Assembly: GCA_018665005.1 (NCBI GenBank)
Contig: JABJEE010000022.1
Span: 1-11,914, forward strand
DNA: 11,914 nt
Source: Flavobacteriales bacterium
GTDB taxonomy: Bacteria; Bacteroidota; Bacteroidia; Flavobacteriales_D; Crocinitomicaceae
Reading direction: 5' to 3'
How positions within the stretch are numbered: position 1 is the stretch's first letter; each line of letters opens with the position of its first letter. The notes under the pieces were generated by a model. That model did not search any database. It saw only the letters and a program-made list of their open reading frames with translations, and was not told the DNA's origin. Position numbers and translations under genes: made by a program. Positions 8,301-11,914 of this stretch are shown one piece after another.

Positions 8301-9161
8301 ATAACTGATTCATATGGATGCACGGATGATACGGTTCTCGTAGACTACCTTACCGTCGGAGGTCCAAGCGGAAATCCAAGCTGGTTCCAAACTCCTGGAG
8401 AATGTGCCCAAGGAGCGAACTTTGTCATGAATGACCCCGTTGACATTTCTTCTATCATATGGAATTTAGGAGATGGGAATACCATGCAAGACACGCTCAG
8501 TTTCTTTTATAATTTCCCAGAGGCAGACACTTATTTCCCCGAAGTAACAATTATGGATGAACTGGGATGTGAAGTCATCTATCCTTTAAATGAAATCTCG
8601 GTTTCAGACGATGGTTTAAATGCCTTTTTTACAGCAACTCCAAATCCTGCAGATCAAGATGAGGAAATTGTGTTTGTAGATGGTTCTGGTTTTGATAGCA
8701 TACCCATAATAAGCTGGTCCTGGAATTTTGGAAATAGTAATGTGATTTATAGCGGAACAAGTGACTCTCAAACACAAAGTTATCCTACAAGCGGTCAATA
8801 CCCGGTGATTCTTACGATAACGGATGCAATAGGCTGTACAGATGAATTTGAGGTAGTCATCGACATCAGTGATCCTATCATTTGGATTCCAAATGTATTT
8901 ACACCCAATGATGATGGCGTGAATGACTTATTTACATTACCGTTTGACGGTTTCAAATCTTACAATATTCTTATTTTCAATCGATGGGGAAACGTCATGT
9001 GGGACAAAGTTGATCAAACCGGTATTTTACTTTGGGACGGAACAGATAATGGTGCTGAAAAATGTAAAGATGGTGTTTATTTTTATAAACTATCGGGAGA
9101 AATGCTAGGGGGAACTATAGTAAATGAACATGGTTTTGTAACTGTCATTGAATCAGAATAA
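5391..9161 (+). CDS. Secreted multi-PKD-domain protein with type IX secretion type B sorting domain
   Basis: This is a large extracellular or surface protein of 1256 aa. A hydrophobic signal peptide (residues 1-20) probably is cleaved before Gln21; there is no lipobox, so it is not a lipoprotein. About 13 PKD-like modules of 79-102 residues follow (about 23-1161), marked by WDFGDG-like motifs at 59, 143, 224, 305, 393, 483, 572, 672, 758, 841, 942, 1024 and 1111. Modules 9 and 10 have diverged cores (YSFTDD, YEWLVDG). The C-terminal domain (about 1167-1254) matches the gliding-motility-associated type B sorting domain: FTPNDDGVNDLF, NRWGNVMW, WDGTDNG, GVYFYKL. It should exit by Sec and then the type IX system. 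No enzyme domain is visible; adhesion or matrix function is inference. The ATG at 5391 is the first in frame after a TAA at 5385. Its 3' end overlaps rnhA by 9 nt. Confidence 0.95.
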   Translation: MLKLPFLLFSGLLCVFAINAQAPVADFTATPLTACVGETIDFLNNSSLNGGPEIQEYVWDFGDGNGSTDESATHTYFLEGTYTVTLVATNSAGEADAEVKPAYITILPSPVVSITPLGLGCTVPLTLSFQNDSDSGSEYTYEWDFGNGNTSSVENPPDQTYNAAGTYTISLNMVNTDNSCSSSSVEEITISNYQADLSFPTVVCVGELVEFTDNSTAGANQWDWNFGGQGSSSTQDPSFTFAAPGVYNIQLSSDNTISGCSGSIAADITVEATPSPSFTSDITTDCSPATVNFINTSAGGVEYLWDFGNGQTFSGENPPSQTYNSSGSYTVSLSMVTANGCSGVTTIVDYINIEEILPYVVADVTGGCNPLDVLFSDTSSAPNPLNPITSWEWDFGNGQTFSGQDPPVQTYTNGLYDVTLEISTASGCTGIVNLSEYISVGELNSLDFTVDTTINCIKTDFNFNSFITTTPSFPDSSEINYFWDFTDGNSTEANPTFQYSSDTGYFDVLLVVDYRGCIDSLQIDSLIYINAPVSKFAPDETLYCNPGSLPVEVLFTDEAVHGLTPDDILMIWEWGDGMPNDTLDDPELDDLDMGNYSHSFSQYGTYTIEQVIHNYTTGCSDSSTREVNISTVSPDFSLSNDSICSGDSLYLFDLSTSWSDPPTPHPLTAWEYDMGNGDVISDGPDIGYSYPTSGNYTVTLNAINSVGCSATATLPVTVLANPFAVLSPDNSVGCSPFLVTFSNNSISLNGLDLTSFEYSFTDDASTFAVNDNNPFDHTFIGNGIYYGQLVAIDEFGCRSTPASIPITITEPNAFYSVQNVICNGGNIVTSNASDGLEPLTYEWLVDGDIFSDEINLNTIFNESSVPFGVTSLTHDLDLVVTDANGCTDTASNLITVSIPTAYPNYTFTGAAINSEGEYTCPPIFGAYEDSSFSYGSIQSWIWNFGNGNQSVLEDPSNTYALPGIYSLTLSITDSYGCTDDTVLVDYLTVGGPSGNPSWFQTPGECAQGANFVMNDPVDISSIIWNLGDGNTMQDTLSFFYNFPEADTYFPEVTIMDELGCEVIYPLNEISVSDDGLNAFFTATPNPADQDEEIVFVDGSGFDSIPIISWSWNFGNSNVIYSGTSDSQTQSYPTSGQYPVILTITDAIGCTDEFEVVIDISDPIIWIPNVFTPNDDGVNDLFTLPFDGFKSYNILIFNRWGNVMWDKVDQTGILLWDGTDNGAEKCKDGVYFYKLSGEMLGGTIVNEHGFVTVIESE
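5457..8873 (+). repeat. Tandem array of about 13 PKD-like modules within the secreted protein gene
   Basis: The module period is about 240-300 nt. Approximate module limits in residues are 23-108, 109-193, 194-272, 273-355, 356-441, 442-530, 531-632, 633-719, 720-810, 811-899, 900-990, 991-1072 and 1073-1161. Each has a Trp/Tyr-centred DFGNG-type turn near its middle and a G-x-YxVxL-type strand after it. Modules 2-12 each carry one cysteine near the start and one, usually in a Gly-Cys pair, near the end. Modules 2, 4 and 5 form a closer subgroup sharing a PPxQTY segment after the turn. Boundaries are judged by eye and could shift by several residues. Confidence 0.85.
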
Positions 9162-9626
9162 ATCATTACCATCATTATTTATTGATTCGTAGTTTTCATC
9201 TATACTTAACTTGGATTCTTTAGATGCCTCGACGGCCAGCACATCGCACCTTTCATTTTTAATATTTCCTGCATGGCCCTTAACCCACTGGAATGTAATA
9301 TCAAAATCCCTGCAAACTTTATCATAACGCATCCACAAATCCTTGTTTTTCTTTCCCTTGAATCCTTTTTTAATCCAAGATTTTAGCCAGCCTTTGGTAA
9401 TTGAATCAATAACATATTTAGAGTCTGAATAGACCTTTATCGGGATTTTATTTGTCTTTAATGATTCTAATGCAACAATTACCGCCATGAGTTCCATTCG
9501 ATTATTCGTTGTTTTTCTAAACCCTTCCGAGATTTCCTTTTCTTTGGTGTTATATGAAAGTACTATTCCATAACCACCCGGCCCTGGATTCCCTCTTGAA
9601 CTCCCATCTGTATATATTTCTATCAA
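9153..9626 (-). CDS. rnhA: Ribonuclease HI
   Basis: RNase HI cleaves the RNA strand of RNA-DNA hybrids in the cytoplasm, using two metal ions. The 157-aa product has the complete active site: Asp7 (IYTDGSSRGNPGPGGYG), Glu45 (NNRMELMAV), Asp68 (VYSDSKYVIDS), His118 (WVKGHAGN) and Asp128 (NERCDVLA). The basic handle loop, with Trp-rich and Lys-rich sequence at about 80-98, is present. A short acidic/Asn-rich tail follows residue 138. The start is a TTG (complement of 9624-9626). No ATG or GTG lies upstream in frame before a TAG at 9642-9644, which is itself the ruvC stop. The next ATG (Met44) would remove catalytic Asp7, so TTG is well supported. It lies 5 nt after ruvC and is almost certainly co-transcribed with it. 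Its end overlaps the convergent PKD gene by 9 nt. Confidence 0.95.
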   Translation of the reverse strand: MIEIYTDGSSRGNPGPGGYGIVLSYNTKEKEISEGFRKTTNNRMELMAVIVALESLKTNKIPIKVYSDSKYVIDSITKGWLKSWIKKGFKGKKNKDLWMRYDKVCRDFDITFQWVKGHAGNIKNERCDVLAVEASKESKLSIDENYESINNDGNDLF

Positions 9627-9631
9627 GTGTG

Positions 9632-10186
9632 CTATTTTAATCTATCTGGATTTGAATTCAAAAATCCTTTCCAGGATCCAGATTTGTTCTTATTGTTTTC
9701 ACCTATTCCCTTTGAATAATGATGACACAAAGCAACTGCTAATCCATCAGTAGCATCAAGATATTTAGGCATTTCTTCAAATCGTAAAACACTTTGTAGC
9801 ATGGCTGCCACCTGCTCTTTGGAAGCACCTCCACTTCCTGTAATGGCTTGCTTTATTCGTCTTGGAGAATATTCCTCATAAGGAACATTGTGATTTAGAC
9901 TTGCAGCAATGGCTACACCTTGTGCCCTTCCCAGTTTAAGCATAGATTGTACATTTTTACCGAAAAAAGGGGCCTCAATTGCCATTTCATCTGGTTTAAA
10001 CTCTAGGATCAATCCGTTCAATCGCTCCAAAATACGTTTGAGTTTGTCGGGGTGGGTTTCTATTTTTTTAAGCTGAATGATACCAAAATTGAGCATAGAA
10101 ATTTCTTTCTTTTTTATATGAATAAGTCCATAACCCATTACTGTGGTACCTGGGTCAATTCCGAGAATTATCTTATCTTCAGACAC
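9632..10186 (-). CDS. ruvC: Crossover junction endodeoxyribonuclease RuvC
   Basis: RuvC resolves Holliday junctions by symmetric nicking, working with RuvAB branch migration during recombinational repair. The 184-aa product carries the four acidic catalytic residues of the family: Asp11 (GIDPGTT), Glu71 (AIEAPFF), and Asp144 and Asp147 (LDATDGLAVALCHH). The family's DNA-contact segment YSPRRIKQAITGSGGASKEQV (106-126) is also present. The start is GTG (complement of 10184-10186). A TGA stop lies directly upstream (complement of 10187-10189), so no longer form is possible, and the next Met (17) would lose Asp11. A basic Asn/Lys/Ser-rich tail follows residue 158. It heads a two-gene unit with rnhA and is divergent from the membrane-protein gene with only 5 nt between start codons. 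Confidence 0.96.
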   Translation of the reverse strand: MSEDKIILGIDPGTTVMGYGLIHIKKKEISMLNFGIIQLKKIETHPDKLKRILERLNGLILEFKPDEMAIEAPFFGKNVQSMLKLGRAQGVAIAASLNHNVPYEEYSPRRIKQAITGSGGASKEQVAAMLQSVLRFEEMPKYLDATDGLAVALCHHYSKGIGENNKNKSGSWKGFLNSNPDRLK

Positions 10187-10191
10187 TCAAT

Positions 10192-11112
10192 TTGGTTTTA
10201 GTGATTAAATCTAAACAATTTCATTCGATTTCATTCCTATTGTTAAAGTTAGGTGTTTTAGGCTTGCTTCTTTATTACCTCAATAGCAGACTTTCCGATT
10301 TGCCCAATGGCATATCTTTTACATCTACAATTCACTATGATGCACTCGTGTTTTTAATTTTCTTAATGCCTTTAAATCTTTTTATTGAATGGCAAAAATG
10401 GAATGTCATCCTTCGAGATGAAACTGTTGATCAAAAACAAAAGGTACATTCTTTTCTATCAGGAATTGTCTCTGGAATCATTACTCCTGCCTATGCTGGA
10501 AATTTTATTGGTCGTATGCTCTATTTTCCAAAATCAAGTCGAAAGAAAATCATCGTAAATACCATTGCTTCTAATGGAGCACAATTTATCATGAGTATTT
10601 CAATGGGACTCGTTGCATTTCAAATTATTTATTCTAGCTCTATTCATGTACTCTACCATTTACTTTTAATTCTTGCCAATTTAAGTCTATATCTCCTCTA
10701 TTTTTATGGAGATTCCATAATTGAAAAACTTCCTTTTCGATTCTTTAAGCAAATTAGTGGCGTTGTAGTTTCAAGAGATCTAAGACTTACCCTGCTTTGC
10801 CTTTCAATGTTCAGATATGTCGTTTTTGTAGCTCAATTCATATTGGCCCTTATGGTATTTGATGTTCCATTTAATCCTGACTTCATCATCTGGGTGATGC
10901 TCATGTTTGGGGCCATAACCATTTCTCCTTCTTTGTTCATGGGGAAATTAATTGTCCGGGAAACTGTAGCCATAACAATTCTCACGCTTATCGGCATCGC
11001 GGTACCATCAATTATTTTAGCGGCAGTTAGTACATGGCTTTTAAATCAAATATTACCTGCTCTAATAGCTACATTACTTGTGAAAAAACGTACTCAGCAT
11101 GCTTGGGTTTAG
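10192..11112 (+). CDS. Polytopic membrane protein, lysylphosphatidylglycerol synthase transmembrane family-like
   Basis: This is a 306-aa inner-membrane protein with about 8-9 hydrophobic helices (approximately 13-31, 51-68, 88-104, 126-147, 152-172, 198-222, 229-250, 257-276, 278-297). It resembles the flippase-like transmembrane family related to the membrane part of MprF. Supporting motifs are EWQKW (66-70), SGIITPAYAGNFIGR (94-108) and GKLIVRE (251-257, compare the family's GxLGVRE). Asn104 sits where I expect Glu in many relatives. There is no cytosolic aminoacyl-transferase domain, so lysyl-PG synthesis is not implied; flipping or handling of a lipid or glycolipid is inference. The start is uncertain: TTG at 10192 or GTG at 10201, with no ATG in frame before Met58. 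The stop overlaps the glycosyltransferase start by 14 nt, suggesting translational coupling and a shared pathway. Confidence 0.8.
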   Translation: MVLVIKSKQFHSISFLLLKLGVLGLLLYYLNSRLSDLPNGISFTSTIHYDALVFLIFLMPLNLFIEWQKWNVILRDETVDQKQKVHSFLSGIVSGIITPAYAGNFIGRMLYFPKSSRKKIIVNTIASNGAQFIMSISMGLVAFQIIYSSSIHVLYHLLLILANLSLYLLYFYGDSIIEKLPFRFFKQISGVVVSRDLRLTLLCLSMFRYVVFVAQFILALMVFDVPFNPDFIIWVMLMFGAITISPSLFMGKLIVRETVAITILTLIGIAVPSIILAAVSTWLLNQILPALIATLLVKKRTQHAWV

Positions 11113-11914
11113 TATTCTAATCATTTTATATCTCCTCTTTTATTTCATACTCATCATCGGATGGAGAAATACACAAAAGGTGAATACAACAAAGGCTGAT
11201 TCAACAATAAGACGCTCGGAATTGACTGTCGTTGTGGCCTTTAGAAATGAATGTCATAACCTTTCTATTCTTCTCAAGAACATTAACCGTTTAAAAATAC
11301 TCCCGTCTAAATTCATCTTTGTTAACGACCATTCGGAGGATAACTGGTCAGAATTGTTTGAAAAAATGAATCCTAGTTTAATCGCTAATCACTCATTAAA
11401 TGAGGCAGCTTTTGGTAAAAAATCAGCAATACAAGAAGGTGTAAAGAGAGCCACAACGAAATATATATTATGCTGGGATGCAGACATTCAATTTGAAGAC
11501 AATTATTTTACTGACGTTCAAAAACTTGAAGTAGCAGACCTGATCGTATTACCTGTGCACTTTGAATCGAAAAACATTGTACAATCCCTCGGTGAAATTG
11601 ATTTTTATCTTGCAAATTTCGTAAATCAAGCCAGTGCTTATTGGCAAAGGCCCATCATGTGTAATGGAGCAAATTTACTTTTCGAAAAAAATGCCTACCT
11701 GGAATGCATAAATCTGAATGCACACGAACATGTTTTGAGTGGTGATGATATGTTTCTATTGCGTCATATGATAAAGCAAAACAAGAAAGTGTATTGTGCA
11801 TCGAATCAGCTGTGTCGAATTACAACTCAAAGCCCTTCCTCCTTTTTAGGATACATTAGTCAAAGGACTCGATGGTTTGGAAAATCCTTATTAATAAAAG
11901 ACGGTTTACTGAAT
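11099..11914 (+). CDS. Membrane-anchored family 2 glycosyltransferase (partial, 3' end beyond window)
   Basis: The frame is open from the ATG at 11099 to the right edge, giving 272 residues with no stop. An N-terminal hydrophobic helix (about 3-21) precedes a GT-A fold domain. Family 2 features are the first strand ELTVVVAFRNE (41-51), the nucleotide-binding NDHSEDN (76-82, a variant of the usual DDxS), FGKKSAI (105-111), the metal-binding DAD (127-129), a CNGANLLF acceptor-side segment (188-195), GDD (215-217) containing the likely catalytic aspartate, and SQRTRWFGKS (254-263), resembling the QxxRW region of processive or membrane-bound members. C-terminal membrane helices usual for this type would lie beyond the window. 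The sugar and acceptor cannot be told. It overlaps the upstream membrane-protein gene by 14 nt, so the pair probably makes or exports an envelope glycolipid or glycan. Confidence 0.9.
   Translation, partial: MLGFSILIILYLLFYFILIIGWRNTQKVNTTKADSTIRRSELTVVVAFRNECHNLSILLKNINRLKILPSKFIFVNDHSEDNWSELFEKMNPSLIANHSLNEAAFGKKSAIQEGVKRATTKYILCWDADIQFEDNYFTDVQKLEVADLIVLPVHFESKNIVQSLGEIDFYLANFVNQASAYWQRPIMCNGANLLFEKNAYLECINLNAHEHVLSGDDMFLLRHMIKQNKKVYCASNQLCRITTQSPSSFLGYISQRTRWFGKSLLIKDGLLN

Overview
The window looks like a chromosomal segment of an AT-rich member of the Bacteroidota, most likely Flavobacteriales. The strongest evidence is the 1256-residue secreted PKD-repeat protein, which ends in a type B sorting domain of the type IX secretion system, a system restricted to this phylum. 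B12-dependent methionine synthase is split into two adjacent genes, an arrangement I recall as common in this group. Gene starts also lack clear Shine-Dalgarno sequences. The species cannot be named from this sequence.

Layout from left to right: (1) dprA (+), for DNA uptake and recombination, runs convergently into a small DgkA-family lipid kinase gene (-), with a 41-nt overlap of their 3' ends. (2) A SAM-I (S-box) riboswitch at about 1541-1642 precedes a two-gene methionine synthase operon. The homocysteine/zinc half (327 aa) and the folate/cobalamin/reactivation half (889 aa) are joined by a one-base TAATG stop-start overlap. (3) A very large gene encodes a signal peptide, about 13 PKD modules and the sorting domain. 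It is probably a surface or extracellular protein. (4) On the minus strand ruvC and rnhA form a tight pair with a 5-nt gap, and both use non-ATG starts. (5) Diverging from ruvC, with only 5 nt between the start codons, is a two-gene plus-strand unit. It encodes a polytopic membrane protein of the lysylphosphatidylglycerol-synthase transmembrane family and a membrane-anchored family 2 glycosyltransferase that runs off the right edge.

The best-defined functional unit is the riboswitch plus split metH. SAM sensed in the leader should reduce synthesis of the enzyme that makes its precursor methionine. The lipid kinase and the glycosyltransferase/membrane-protein pair suggest envelope functions. 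dprA, ruvC and rnhA are housekeeping genome-maintenance genes. There is no gene-free stretch longer than about 180 nt, and I see no tRNA, rRNA, CRISPR array, insertion sequence or phage gene. Most of the window is ordinary. The items most worth a second look are the riboswitch's expression platform, the regular cysteine pattern of the PKD array, and the cluster of non-ATG starts around the compressed ruvC divergent junction.
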